Shown here: positions 24,056 through 33,558 of the stretch, piece by piece
Position numbering within the stretch: position 1 is the stretch's first letter
How the letters are laid out: each line of letters starts with the position of its first letter
Assembly (NCBI RefSeq): GCF_947487305.1
Contig: NZ_CANKWH010000015.1
Coordinates: 30,247 to 94,246 of the forward strand
Source of the DNA: an uncultured Paracoccus sp.
Lineage (GTDB): Bacteria; Pseudomonadota; Alphaproteobacteria; Rhodobacterales; Rhodobacteraceae
DNA length: 64,000 bases
Direction of reading: 5' to 3'
The notes under the pieces: generated by a model
What the model was told of the DNA's origin: nothing
Seen by the model: only the letters and a program-made list of their open reading frames with translations
Databases searched by the model: none
Translations under genes and position numbers: made by a program

Positions 24056-24469
24056 ATGAGTAACACAAGCGTGAGATCAATTCGGCGGGGCGATTTGGCC
24101 CGCGCAACGGGCTGCAACCTGGAAACCATTCGCTATTACGAGAAAATCGGGATCATGCCGGACCCGCCGCGCAGTACGAAGGGCTACCGAAGCTACGACG
24201 ATGCCCACGTCAAGCGGCTGAAATTCGTCATGCGGTCCCGCGATCTAGGCTTTTCTCTCGAAGAGGTTCGCGGGCTGCTTGGGCTGGTCGATGACCGATC
24301 CCGGACATGCGCCGAGGTGCAGATCATCGCCGAAGATCATCTGACTGACGTTCAGGCCAAGATTGCCGATCTGCAGCGCATCGAGCGCGTCCTGTCGGAC
24401 ACTGTTGCGCGATGCACCGGCGATGCTGCCCCAGAATGCGCGGTGATCGATGCGTTACTCGATGCTTAG
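24056..24469 (+). CDS. merR: mercury-responsive regulator MerR
   Basis: The 137-aa protein has the N-terminal winged helix (RGDLARATGCNLETIRYYEK), a coiled-coil dimer helix, and the three Hg(II)-binding cysteines in MerR spacing: Cys85, Cys120 and Cys128. It is divergent from merT with the operator between them, so it controls the mer operon and its own synthesis. Confidence 0.95.
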   Translation: MSNTSVRSIRRGDLARATGCNLETIRYYEKIGIMPDPPRSTKGYRSYDDAHVKRLKFVMRSRDLGFSLEEVRGLLGLVDDRSRTCAEVQIIAEDHLTDVQAKIADLQRIERVLSDTVARCTGDAAPECAVIDALLDA

Positions 24470-24587
24470 TCCACCCTAAAGAAGAGGGGGCAACGGACCT
24501 TCGTGAACGGCGCAGCGAAAGCCCGAAAAGTCCGCAAACCCACCGAAGGAACGGCAATCTCTTGACACATACTCCCCCAATAGAGAA

Positions 24588-24605
24588 GCCGCCCCAAGGG
24601 GCGGC
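24588..24605 (-). terminator. terminator downstream of the methylase-like gene
   Basis: GCCGCCCC-TT-GGGGCGGC is followed on the minus strand by TTCTCTATT. It is an 8-bp GC stem with a weak U-rich tail, about 100 bases after the stop at 24709. The same element occurs at 61874-61891. Confidence 0.65.
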
Positions 24606-24708
24606 CGAGTGTCCTTCGTCGCGGAAGGAACAGGGGGAAGGTTCAAGAAAAAGGGCGATGCCCGTCACCCTTATTAATGGATAGGCACTGCCGGTTTCGG
24701 CGTCAACA

Positions 24709-25497
24709 TCACGTCCAGAAGGCGCGGGCAGTGGCAGGTGTGCCGCCAGTCAGCAGCTCGCGACGGCGGGCTTGTCGGTCTGCTTCGGCGGCCTTGGCTC
24801 TCCGGGCTTCGTCCATCTGCCGCGCGAAGGGATGCCTGTTGGCGGCGTGAAACAGGAGCCCGGCGGGTGTGAACGCCTTGTCGAAACACTCCATCGTCAG
24901 GCTGTTGCCATGGATCACCCGACCGGCAATGCCTCGGCTGGCGATCTGGATATAGGCCATGTGGAAGGTCGAGCGCGACAGCTCGACCGCCTCGACCCAG
25001 ACATGTCGGGCGGGATCGAAGCCCTGACCTTCCAGCGCATCAGCCATTGCCAGAACCATGCCGCCGGCACCGGCGGCGGGTTCCTGCACAGTGATGAAGC
25101 CTTGGGCCTCGATCTGGGCTGCCACGTCGCCAAGGGACATCTCCGCCATCAGGCGGCTGACCTCGTAGGGCGTGAAAAACTGACCGAGGCGCGCATCCAA
25201 TGCGCCGATCGCGCCTGCCACCTCACCGATGAAATCCACCCCGCCGCCGGCGATGGCCAGCGTGGCGATGCCCAGGAGCTCGGGCATCCGGCGAACGTCG
25301 TCGGGCTTCGGAAAGAGCCCGACGCAGCGCATGTAATCGGCTTCCAGCCGGTCGCGCTGTTCAGGGCAGGGCGAGACGCGCTTGGCCAGCGCGCAATAGG
25401 CCATCTCGCAGAAGATGCGGAATGTCTCGCTGCGGGTTTTCGAGCGGTCGAAGCCATCGAGGGCGCGCAGGAAATCGGTCACGGCGGGATGGGCCAT
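24709..25497 (-). CDS. N6-adenine methyltransferase-like protein lacking the catalytic NPPY motif (copy 1)
   Basis: The 262-aa protein resembles the core of HsdM-like N6 DNA methylases: GQFFTPYEVSRLMAEM near residues 106-120 and motif I EPAAGAGG at 139-146 for SAM binding. The expected motif IV (N/D)PP(Y/F) is not found; the region after HGNSLTMECFDKA reads TPAGLLFHAANRHPFARQ. It may bind SAM or DNA without methylating, perhaps as an antirestriction or regulatory protein. It is the last gene of a three-gene unit headed by leader repeat C, and a near-identical copy is at 61996. Confidence 0.8.
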   Translation of the reverse strand: MAHPAVTDFLRALDGFDRSKTRSETFRIFCEMAYCALAKRVSPCPEQRDRLEADYMRCVGLFPKPDDVRRMPELLGIATLAIAGGGVDFIGEVAGAIGALDARLGQFFTPYEVSRLMAEMSLGDVAAQIEAQGFITVQEPAAGAGGMVLAMADALEGQGFDPARHVWVEAVELSRSTFHMAYIQIASRGIAGRVIHGNSLTMECFDKAFTPAGLLFHAANRHPFARQMDEARRAKAAEADRQARRRELLTGGTPATARAFWT

Positions 25498-25561
25498 GAG
25501 GCAAGCCTTTCGGGAATGGGATCGAGGGGAGGGCCGCGCCGTCGGGCGCGGCGGGACAGGG

Positions 25562-26167
25562 TCAGATGCGCGTCCAGTCGCGCGTCTTGATATTGCTGAT
25601 CCGGTAGTGGCCGCCGGTTTCGGTGCTGATGAAGACGGTGCGGTTCAGCCGCCCGTACCGGATCCTGGCCACCCGAAACGTTTGCAGCTCGGCACCATCG
25701 GTGAAGCGCAGGGGTTCGGCCAGACGGATCACATCGCCGGGCTTGAGCGGGCGCCTCTCCTTTGCGGCATGGGACCGGCAGCGCTGGCGCCAGTCGGTCG
25801 CATCGTCATTGACCGTCTCTGACAGCAGCGACAGCAGCTTTTCAGGGGCGTGGGCGGCGGCATCGGTGGGGCCGGCTGCCTCGGTCATCGACTTGTAGCC
25901 CCATCCCCCGCCCTGGGTTGTCGTCAGGAAGATCGCGGCAAAGACATAGCCGCCAGTGGCGTCGGTGACGTAGTCGCCATAGGGGCACAGACCGTCCTCG
26001 CGCCGTCCGGCCGGTTTGGGTTCCGACCGGACGGCGGCATACCAGACCGATCCCTTGCGGCTGAGCAGCACCGGATAGCTGCGGCGGTCGTCATCCTCCC
26101 CGCCACACAGGCGGGCGATCTCATCACGGATGCAGGACGGGGTGTGGTTATAGACAAGCCAGCCCAT
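25562..26167 (-). CDS. hypothetical plasmid protein (201 aa), copy 1
   Basis: ATG 26167 follows GGAGGGG and overlaps the region of the preceding stop (TGATATG). The protein begins MGWLVYNHTPSCIRDEIARL, has an N-terminal core with a Tyr/Trp-rich middle (TTTQGGGWGYKSMTE) and a basic C-terminus with beta strands. No known family is recognised. It is cotranscribed with its neighbours and repeated at 62849. Confidence 0.72.
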   Translation of the reverse strand: MGWLVYNHTPSCIRDEIARLCGGEDDDRRSYPVLLSRKGSVWYAAVRSEPKPAGRREDGLCPYGDYVTDATGGYVFAAIFLTTTQGGGWGYKSMTEAAGPTDAAAHAPEKLLSLLSETVNDDATDWRQRCRSHAAKERRPLKPGDVIRLAEPLRFTDGAELQTFRVARIRYGRLNRTVFISTETGGHYRISNIKTRDWTRI

Positions 26168-26168
26168 A

Positions 26169-26798
26169 TCAGCCCCTCCGTGCGTCAAGGGCCGCCGCGA
26201 TCTGCTCGCGCAGCTCGGCCAGCGGGTGGGCGTCAAAATCATCCTCGCGGAAATCCGCCGGATCGTCGTAGCCGGGGATCTCGTCATGGATGCGTTCGGC
26301 CAGCAGGTCCACGAGGTCCGGCAGGCGGGTGTTGGCGTAACCGTGGCTCAGGTCGCGATATTCGACCAGTTCTCCGGTCAGCTCGACGATGTGCGCCAGC
26401 ACTTCGCCAATCTCGCCGTCTTCGGCATCGTGAACGATCTGCCATTCCCCGACGCTGCGGTGAAAGCCATAGACGGACCAGAAACCGTGCTCCCCGGGCT
26501 CGCAAACCTCGATACTGCCACCCATGTCGCGGACGGGCGAGACGCGAAAGCCCGAGAAATCGAAGATGGTGGTGTCGGACGGCAAGCCGTTGAAGGGTTG
26601 CGACAGCGCCGCTTCATCTAGCCGCTGACCGGCGCAGAGATAGCTGTGTGCCGTGATCCATGCGCCGTCTTCCTCGGCTTTCGACCGCAGTTCATCGAGC
26701 GTGAAGGTTCCGAGATAGGCGCTTTTGGCGTCAAATGAGGCCCAGAGTTTGAGCCAGCGGCCATCGGCCCGCGACAGCCTGTCAAAACGGCACAGCAT
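26169..26798 (-). CDS. hypothetical plasmid protein (209 aa), copy 1
   Basis: The product starts MLCRFDRLSRADGRWLKLWA, has a central part with FDFSGFRVSPVRDMGGSIEV, and ends in a highly acidic and helical tail. It is the first gene of the three-gene unit, with leader repeat C and its ribosome binding site directly in front. Function unknown. A partial near-identical copy is at the right window edge. Confidence 0.72.
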   Translation of the reverse strand: MLCRFDRLSRADGRWLKLWASFDAKSAYLGTFTLDELRSKAEEDGAWITAHSYLCAGQRLDEAALSQPFNGLPSDTTIFDFSGFRVSPVRDMGGSIEVCEPGEHGFWSVYGFHRSVGEWQIVHDAEDGEIGEVLAHIVELTGELVEYRDLSHGYANTRLPDLVDLLAERIHDEIPGYDDPADFREDDFDAHPLAELREQIAAALDARRG

Positions 26799-26804
26799 TG
26801 TGGT

Positions 26805-27417
26805 GTCCTTTCATGCGACGGGCGGCGGGGTCTTTGCCCCTTTCCGCCGGTGGGCGGACCTTCCTGTTCTGTTTTCTGAAAGGCCCATGCCTTTCGGAAA
26901 GCAGAGCGGGAAGGGCGCAGCCCTGCCCGCGACCCTGGGGCTGACTGTCATGGCTCGGGAAGGCGGGGTGGTGCGGCCCGGAGCCGCAGGCGAGGACACG
27001 GCCCGCCTGGACGACGCTGCGCGGCACGCGCGGCGCTCGGCCATTGACCGGCAGACGCAGGGATGCGTGGCGGACAAAACGAACAGGAAAGTCATCGGGA
27101 TGGGGGTGAGCCGGGCCTGCCCGGTCGAGCCCCCGGCCCGGCCACAGATCATCCTGGACCGCGCGCCTGCGCGGGCCGCTCCGGGATCTTCTTCAGCGGA
27201 TGACATCGGGGGAAGGGGTTGCCCACAGGCTGACGCTCGATCCATGTCGTCTCGCTGTCAGCCTGCCCTGGCCCTCGGCGCGGCCTCGGGCTGGACAACC
27301 CGGCGGCGCAGCCTTCCCCGCGACAGGGATTGATACCCGAAGGACCGGGACGCGCGCCCCGCGGCTCGGGCGCAGCGAAAGCCCGGCCCCGGCACAGCCG
27401 GGGGTCGCCATAGGGCT
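26805..27417 (-). repeat. leader repeat, copy C, followed by unassigned DNA
   Basis: This copy matches copy B over its full length. Its stem has arms 26859-26884 and 26889-26914 around CCAT. Similarity ends at about 27417, where the defence island begins. The following 27418-27843 contains no gene I can support. Confidence 0.88.
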
Positions 27418-27843
27418 ATAGCTCGGGATGTGATGGGGCTCGGATCGGTGTCTGGTCACCGGCAGCGATGCGGGACAATGATGCCGTTCGCCGCAGATGC
27501 GAAGTCACGGCCTTTGCTTCAGCAGCATCGATAGGGAGGGCGGATAGACGCCGGTGAGGTTGCGGCATCGCACCCGCGGCAATCGGCGATAGCCGCCGTT
27601 CGCTAGCTCCATGAGAAGCGATGCATTGAGAGCAGTTAGCGGACATGGCAATCAGGAGCGCAGCCCTGCGGGATCGAGGCCGTACGGCCTTAACCAGATG
27701 CTTTCCTTGAAGGCTGTGACAGCAGCACGCTTCCCCGAAGTAGACCTCGACACAGCAGCGGCAGTTTGTCACCTTCGCGTTGTGTAGCCAAATTGATGCT
27801 GGCATGGTTCAGTCGTTCCCAGTCCAAGCGCCATTATTGAAGA

Positions 27844-28881
27844 GTGAATAGACCTGTGAAACTCGAAGACCTCGCGAAGCAATGCCAGAGTTGTACACAG
27901 AAAAACCCGGTTATTGTGCTGGGGAGCGGTGCATCGATTCCGCATGGCATCCGCGGCATGGGTGACTTGGCAGTTTGGCTCCGCGATGGCGTGCAGGCGG
28001 ACGAAGGGCCGGAAATCGATGCTTGGACACTAGTAAGAACCGCCATGGCGGCGGGCGATCACTTAGAAGCCGCGCTAGAAAACAAGGCGTTGCCCGACTC
28101 GCTGGTCGTAAAGATTGTCCGGAGCACCTGGGATTTTATCGCTCAAGATGACTATCGCCTCCTCAAGTCAGCGATAAAGACCGAGACAATCTTTCCGCTC
28201 CGCTCCCTGTTCACTGGATTGTTCCGAAGTACAAACCGCAACATCCATGTTGTAACCACAAACTATGACCGCGTCGCCGAGTATGCCACTGACACAGGTG
28301 GCTACATACACAACACAGGGTTTCTTCCGGGCTATCTGCGTCGCACCGATGGGGCGGAAAATCTGATATTCAAACAGGGAGCGAATCTGGCTCGGACGGT
28401 GACGGTCTGGAAAGTTCATGGTTCTCTCGACTGGTTTTCAGACCCGCACGGGGGCGTGATGTCTCTGCCAATGACGAGTGAACTGCCGGAGGGCTTAGTG
28501 CCGCTGATCGTCACGCCCGGCGTCAGCAAGTATCAGCGGACGCATGACGAGCCCTTTCGAAGCGCGATTCAAGGCGCTGATCGTGTGCTGAGTACCGCTA
28601 GCGCATTTATCTGCATTGGTTACGGTTTCCGCGACAGCCATATTCATCCGAAGCTGATCAATCGATGCCGTGTGCATGACGCACCCATCCTAGTTGCAGC
28701 GCGCACTTTAACACCTGAAGCGAAGGACTTTCTAAAGAACAACGCCGGACGTCACTACCTCGCGCTTGAGAACCACGTTGATGGGACGATGGTTTACAAT
28801 CGCGACAACCCGGACGGTGCTGTTGTTGCCGGAGGCAAGTTTTGGGAGTTGCCTGCATTGAACGAATTGATTGGGTTTTAG
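27844..28881 (+). CDS. SIR2-domain NADase of a Sir2-HerA anti-phage system
   Basis: The 345-aa protein begins at GTG 27844 (or GTG 27856). It has the NAD-binding loop VIVLGSGASIPHG (about 23-35), VVTTNYDR with Asn140 and Asp142, and VWKVHGSLDWF with the catalytic His192, then ICIGYGFRDSHIHPKL. Sir2 effectors of defence systems hydrolyse NAD+ to abort infection. It ends 9 bases before a HerA-type ATPase gene; this pair is the known Sir2-HerA arrangement. Confidence 0.87.
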   Translation: MNRPVKLEDLAKQCQSCTQKNPVIVLGSGASIPHGIRGMGDLAVWLRDGVQADEGPEIDAWTLVRTAMAAGDHLEAALENKALPDSLVVKIVRSTWDFIAQDDYRLLKSAIKTETIFPLRSLFTGLFRSTNRNIHVVTTNYDRVAEYATDTGGYIHNTGFLPGYLRRTDGAENLIFKQGANLARTVTVWKVHGSLDWFSDPHGGVMSLPMTSELPEGLVPLIVTPGVSKYQRTHDEPFRSAIQGADRVLSTASAFICIGYGFRDSHIHPKLINRCRVHDAPILVAARTLTPEAKDFLKNNAGRHYLALENHVDGTMVYNRDNPDGAVVAGGKFWELPALNELIGF

Positions 28882-28890
28882 GAGCAAGAG

Positions 28891-30636
28891 TTGGGCATTC
28901 TCGATTTCAACGATGATGAAAGTCTTGGCAAAATTATTGCCGTGGATACTGCCACAGTAACGGTGCGTGTCGATCAACTTGAACGCCTCAAACGGATTCA
29001 GGTCAATCGGTTGACGGCAATAAGAAGCTCGAAAGCTGGGCAACACTTGATCGGGATTGTCTCGCGCATAACGCGTAAGGCAGGTGACGAAGCGGCCATA
29101 GATGGGGCTGAAGAGGACCTGGAAGCCGCGCTCCCAGAGAACAACCTTGTGCGGATCGCGCTTATCGGAACGCTCGTAGACAAGGAAGGACTGAAAGAGA
29201 ACGTCTTCAAGCGCACTCTGGAAACTGTGCCCGAAATCGATGCAGATTGCTTCTCTCTAGAGGGTCAACGCTTGACAGACTTCATGCAGGTGATTTCGCA
29301 GGTTTCCGGGGACGGTCCGCAGCTTGATCTTGGTCGCTATGCGCTGGATGAGGATGCGCGGGCCTTCCTGAACGGCAATCGTCTTTTTCAGCGCCATGCG
29401 ATCGTTGTCGGTAGTACTGGTAGCGGAAAGTCCTATACAACTGCAAGGCTTCTGGATCAAATTGCCGAGCTTCCGCAAGCCAATGTGATTTTGTTCGATA
29501 TCCATGGCGAATACCAGACTCTGGATAGCGATGAGTTCCGTCATTTCCGAATCGCTGGGCCGGGCGACATTGGACAGGATCGCGGACTGACCGATGGTAT
29601 TCTGCATCTACCATTCTGGCTTTTGGGATACGAGGCTTTGGTAGCCTTGTTCGTTGATCGGTCCGATCAAAACGCGCCAAACCAAGCAATGCTAATGACG
29701 CGCTGCATCACCGATGCAAAGCGCATGATGCTCAACCCGGAACAGCACGCCGATATTCTGGCTAATTTTACCATCGATAGTCCGGTGCCATTTAGTATTG
29801 ATACAGTTTATCAGGAGCTTTCAAACCTGAATGAACAGATGGTACCGGGCGCGAACAATAAAGAGAAACAGGGGCCTTACTTCGACAAGCTGAGCCGTTT
29901 GATAGCACGATTTGAAGCCAAGCGAAATGATCGCCGTCTCGGGTTCATATTCCAACCGCCAGAAGCATGCATGGATATGGCTTGGCTGTCGCAAGTCACG
30001 CACTTACTGATCAGCGGGCGCGGATCACAAGAGGATGGCAAGGGTGGGGTCAAGATCATCAATTTCTCGGAAGTGCCGTCCGACATACTTCCGCTCATGG
30101 TCAGTCTGATCGCTCGGCTGATTTTCACCGTGAGCCAGTGGACGCCACCGGACAGCCGTCATCCTATCGCATTGTTCTGCGATGAGGCGCATTTGTATAT
30201 CCCGGAGCGGGCATCGTCAGAGTCAGCCGATGAGATTTCGGTCGGGATTTTCGAGCGGATTGCCAAAGAGGGGCGGAAGTATGGGGTCGGGCTGGTGGTC
30301 ATCAGTCAGAGACCGTCCGAGGTCAACCGCACTGTCCTCAGTCAATGCAACAATGTTATCGCTATGCGACTGACGAACGGGGATGATCAAGCCGTCATCA
30401 AACGGCTGCTGCCTGACAGCCTCGGAGGTTTTGGTGATCTCCTTCCGGTCCTCGATATCGGCGAAGCATTGGTGGTTGGTGATGCCAGCTTGCTACCGAC
30501 ACGGGTGGTCGTGTCTGCGCCGCGCTTCAAGCCCAATAGCGCTACCGTCGACTTCTGGGATCGTTGGCGTGATGCTGAACCGGTCGCGGGAACAGAAGAT
30601 GCCGTCCTCTCTTGGCGGAGACAGAGCAATTACTAG
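28891..30636 (+). CDS. HerA-type ATPase of a Sir2-HerA anti-phage system
   Basis: Translation begins at TTG 28891 (581 aa), after GGAG. An N-terminal HAS-barrel (about 10-95) precedes a RecA-like ATPase with Walker A GSTGSGKS at 174-181, Walker B and DEAH at 426-434, and the sensor segment VVISQRPSEVNRT. HerA assembles as a hexamer with Sir2 in the defence complex. The gene is in the same direction and directly behind sir2, so they are one operon. Confidence 0.88.
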   Translation: MGILDFNDDESLGKIIAVDTATVTVRVDQLERLKRIQVNRLTAIRSSKAGQHLIGIVSRITRKAGDEAAIDGAEEDLEAALPENNLVRIALIGTLVDKEGLKENVFKRTLETVPEIDADCFSLEGQRLTDFMQVISQVSGDGPQLDLGRYALDEDARAFLNGNRLFQRHAIVVGSTGSGKSYTTARLLDQIAELPQANVILFDIHGEYQTLDSDEFRHFRIAGPGDIGQDRGLTDGILHLPFWLLGYEALVALFVDRSDQNAPNQAMLMTRCITDAKRMMLNPEQHADILANFTIDSPVPFSIDTVYQELSNLNEQMVPGANNKEKQGPYFDKLSRLIARFEAKRNDRRLGFIFQPPEACMDMAWLSQVTHLLISGRGSQEDGKGGVKIINFSEVPSDILPLMVSLIARLIFTVSQWTPPDSRHPIALFCDEAHLYIPERASSESADEISVGIFERIAKEGRKYGVGLVVISQRPSEVNRTVLSQCNNVIAMRLTNGDDQAVIKRLLPDSLGGFGDLLPVLDIGEALVVGDASLLPTRVVVSAPRFKPNSATVDFWDRWRDAEPVAGTEDAVLSWRRQSNY

Positions 30637-30833
30637 TTCCGGGAGCAGGGACCACGGCTCATGGTTGATATCGTGTTTTCGAAAGGGGACAGCAGCATAA
30701 TCTAAGAAGCGCGAAGTGAATGTCCGAAATGTCGTCGGTCAGTTGGCTGCTTCTCATTCAAAGTGAATGGACGTCGTTACTGTTGGAAAATCTTAGGCTT
30801 TGGGGCGAGAAATAATATGCGCGGTAGAAATTA

Positions 30834-32066
30834 ATGGCGACATTGCGCGATATTGAAATATCTGATCGCAAACGCGAAGAATCTGTCGCGATACTGGTTG
30901 GTCCGAATGGATCCGGAAAAAGCACATTCCTTCGGGCTTTAGCAGAGTCTTACCGCCATGAGAACGTTATCGCCGTATCGAACACGCCTCATGACCGGTT
31001 CGCTCGGATGCGAGGGATTCGGCGTATTTCCGCCGGTCGGCCCGATCATACGCCACCCAATATTGTGAAGCGCGCGCTCGCACGTTCGCTCGATGCAGAC
31101 GACTCCTCGTTCCATCAGATCAGCGCGATCATGGGTTATTGTGGCTATGCCCCGCGCTTCGGATTCCTGATCAAGAAGGCCAAACACTACGGATCGTCTT
31201 TCGACGATCTGCGATGGAATTTAGATGGTGCCAGCAGCGCAACCGCCGATGAACAAATGACATGGGATAGCGATCCGGAGCACGATGAGCAACTGCGTCG
31301 CGCACTCGCCTTCCTTAGTCGTCACGATCCTGGGGAGTTCGTCTGGATCGACGCCACCGGCTCCGTGTTCGAGTTCAGCCTAGCACGAGAATTTGTTGTC
31401 GTGCTGCGCTGTGAGGCAATCCTCCGCCGCCTTGAGGTCATCGGTCCTATAGAGGTAATGCTCCAGCGAAACGATCCTTACCTTACGGTAATCGAGATGC
31501 ATCTGGCTAGTTCGGGTCAGCTTGCGCTGATTTCGTCGCTACTGTTCCTTATTACCGAGGCTGGCAGCAGTGCCATTATCCTCGTCGACGAACCAGAGAA
31601 CAGCCTTCATCCAAGCTGGCAGCGCGCATATGTAGACAATCTGATGGCCGCCATGACATATCGTGACGCCACCATCGTAGTAGCCACTCATGCACCATTG
31701 GTGGTCACCGGTGCACTTAGTGAAGCTCCCGACAAGGTATCGGTGTTCCGCATGCAGGGCGGCAAGCCCGCTCGCCTTCAAATCGACACCTCGGCTGAGC
31801 CGAGCAGTATAGAGGAGATACTTTGGAAGGCTTTTGAGGTCGTCACGCCTGCCAATCACTTTGTTAGCGAAGAAATCATCGATGCGATCTCGCGCTTCGA
31901 GGAAGACAAGATCGATAAGAAAGAGGTTCTTAGGCTGATCAACGCATTCGAGAAGCATAGCTTCGAAGATAAGCAGCGACGTTTTTTCGATGCTGTGCGC
32001 AAGCTTGTAGAGAAGGTTGAACGGACGAAGGCTAGTATTGATGGCGGAGAAGATGGTTTTGCCTGA
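30834..32066 (+). CDS. AAA ATPase, PtuA-like (Septu-type defence)
   Basis: The 410-aa protein has Walker A GPNGSGKS at 23-30, an ABC-like signature SSGQ near 226-229, Walker B ILVDEPENSLHP at 249-260 and an H-loop in VVATHAPLV. This is the SMC/ABC-ATPase type of PtuA. The start has no good ribosome binding site and leaves only a short strand before Walker A. The downstream HNH nuclease gene overlaps by 26 bases, the arrangement of Septu systems. The 200 bases between herA and this gene hold no gene. Confidence 0.82.
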   Translation: MATLRDIEISDRKREESVAILVGPNGSGKSTFLRALAESYRHENVIAVSNTPHDRFARMRGIRRISAGRPDHTPPNIVKRALARSLDADDSSFHQISAIMGYCGYAPRFGFLIKKAKHYGSSFDDLRWNLDGASSATADEQMTWDSDPEHDEQLRRALAFLSRHDPGEFVWIDATGSVFEFSLAREFVVVLRCEAILRRLEVIGPIEVMLQRNDPYLTVIEMHLASSGQLALISSLLFLITEAGSSAIILVDEPENSLHPSWQRAYVDNLMAAMTYRDATIVVATHAPLVVTGALSEAPDKVSVFRMQGGKPARLQIDTSAEPSSIEEILWKAFEVVTPANHFVSEEIIDAISRFEEDKIDKKEVLRLINAFEKHSFEDKQRRFFDAVRKLVEKVERTKASIDGGEDGFA

Positions 32067-32715
32067 TCCATACCAGCCTAGTCTCGACACTTGCGTATTT
32101 ACCGACGACGAAGAGGCAGCGATCGCCAATGCGCTTGCGACGGAGAAGCCTTGGGATTGGAGGCCAGGGGGGGCGGAAGAAGAGAGTCTTCGTTCTGCTA
32201 AGGCCAAGATCCGCGATTGTCATCTAGCGCGCCATGGTGACCGATGCTGCTACTGCCGATTTCCATTACATGGTGGCGGACATTTTATCGTCGACCCCGA
32301 GCATGTCTTGCCCAAGTCCAACAACACCTATCGCCCTCTTGCTTACGCTGTCTGGAATCTCGGAATCTCATGCAAGCGCTGCAATATGCAATACAAGGGT
32401 GCAAAAATAGATTTCGTGGTCGACGCAGTCAACGACGCAGCATTCCAAGATAGCGCCAACTATCGTCTGATTCATCCAAACTTCGACTCCTACAAAGACC
32501 ACATTTCGATCAGCATGGCGATGAACGACGATACGACCCTTATTAAATATACGACGCACCAGGGAAGTGAGAAAGGCTCATACACCTACGACTATTTTAA
32601 TCTGCGGGAGCGTGAGGTCGGTACCTTTGATGCTGCGCAGGGTCGCGATGTTCCTGACGAGCTCGGGAATGGTGCACGGGAGGCGCGGGAACTTGCACGC
32701 GAGTATGGCCAGTAG
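32041..32715 (+). CDS. HNH endonuclease, PtuB-like (Septu-type defence)
   Basis: The 224-aa protein starts at ATG 32041 inside the ATPase gene. The HNH core is RCCYCR (Cys70, Cys72), DPEHVLPKS (Glu87, His88), an Asn in WNLGIS and CKRC (Cys111, Cys114). It is probably the DNA- or RNA-cleaving effector held in check by the PtuA-like ATPase. The match to named Septu nucleases is by architecture only. Confidence 0.82.
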   Translation: MAEKMVLPDPYQPSLDTCVFTDDEEAAIANALATEKPWDWRPGGAEEESLRSAKAKIRDCHLARHGDRCCYCRFPLHGGGHFIVDPEHVLPKSNNTYRPLAYAVWNLGISCKRCNMQYKGAKIDFVVDAVNDAAFQDSANYRLIHPNFDSYKDHISISMAMNDDTTLIKYTTHQGSEKGSYTYDYFNLREREVGTFDAAQGRDVPDELGNGAREARELAREYGQ

Positions 32716-32899
32716 AGCGACAACTGGTTGCTGCCCTCTGGGGTGGGGCCGCCGGCCGTGCTGCGTCCGGTAGGACCGACTGGCTTACCCAGTTGCTGCG
32801 CCGTGCCTGAACGGCCGTTTTGGCGACAGGTGCCGGGAGGGCCGACCGTCAGCTTTTGGCCGAGCTCTTGAATGCGCGAGGTGTTGCCCGTGCGACAGT

Positions 32900-33415
32900 C
32901 TAGGTATCATTGAGCTGCGGAGCTGCCGCTGCGCCTTTGGCCGAGGCAGAGCCGGTCACATGCCGCAGCTGGGGGACCAGCGGGCCGGCGCCGCGAAGAT
33001 GGGGCATACGCCAGACGAGCTTACCCGACCTGCTTTTCATATGGTGTCCCCTAACCCAATGGGTCCTTCGCGGGATGCCTTCACGCGCGTCAGTCGCCAT
33101 ATCGGCCTTCATCGCCTCGACCTGACCGCGGCCGGACTTGCCCAAGGCGATCTTCGTGATGAGCGTAGCAGGAAGAACTTTGCCGGACCTCTCGGCCTGA
33201 CGTCTTTTGTGCCTGGGGTGGAGCGAGACCTGCTGAACCTCCAGCATGCCATCGTGACGCAGCAGGGTGGCGATCGCGACGGCAGCCCCGAGGAAGTTCC
33301 GGTTCATGGCGAGTTCGTCCTCGATCATGCCATCCGGAACCGGCATGCCGACAGCTTCGAAAAGTCCGCGAGTGGGCGTCGAGACGACCTCGACCTTCAT
33401 TCCGCTGGTGACCAT
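32900..33415 (-). pseudogene. truncated gene fragment at the IS21 left end
   Basis: A minus-strand reading frame of up to 171 codons encodes RTHWVRGHHMKSRSGKLVWR and PHLRGAGPLVPQLRHVTG, a pattern seen at the end of plasmid and phage proteins of unknown function. Reading upstream, the frame meets a stop next to the IS21 end near 33450, so the N-terminus is missing. It appears to have been cut by the IS insertion. The family is not identified. Confidence 0.5.
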
Positions 33416-33558
33416 GCAGCAGGTGCTTGGGCCGACGGTGAGAATGGCGGTGCGAAATTAGTCCACGTTAGCGGCGGCATGGTGCTGCTGCGGGCGGCGT
33501 AAAAGTCGTCCACCTTTTCCCTTTCTGCGGCTGCAGGGAGGATGGGAGGATCTACAGC

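Larger units (their letters stand above)
24532..26798. repeat. about 2.2-kb direct repeat, copy 1
   Basis: From CCGCAAACCC at 24532 the sequence is nearly identical by eye to 61818-64000, with scattered substitutions. The copy contains the terminator and the three-gene minus-strand cassette 24709-26798. The right limit of identity cannot be seen because the second copy runs off the window at the position equivalent to about 26713. Both copies are in the same orientation, about 37.3 kb apart. Confidence 0.92.

Noticed and set aside
27418..27843. A promoter or small gene between leader repeat C and the Sir2 gene
   Set aside because: No frame with protein-like composition and ribosome binding site was found, and no convincing promoter hexamers could be fixed.
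30637..30833. A retron-type non-coding RNA in front of the Septu-like pair
   Set aside because: No reverse transcriptase gene is nearby and no inverted repeats of the required type are visible.
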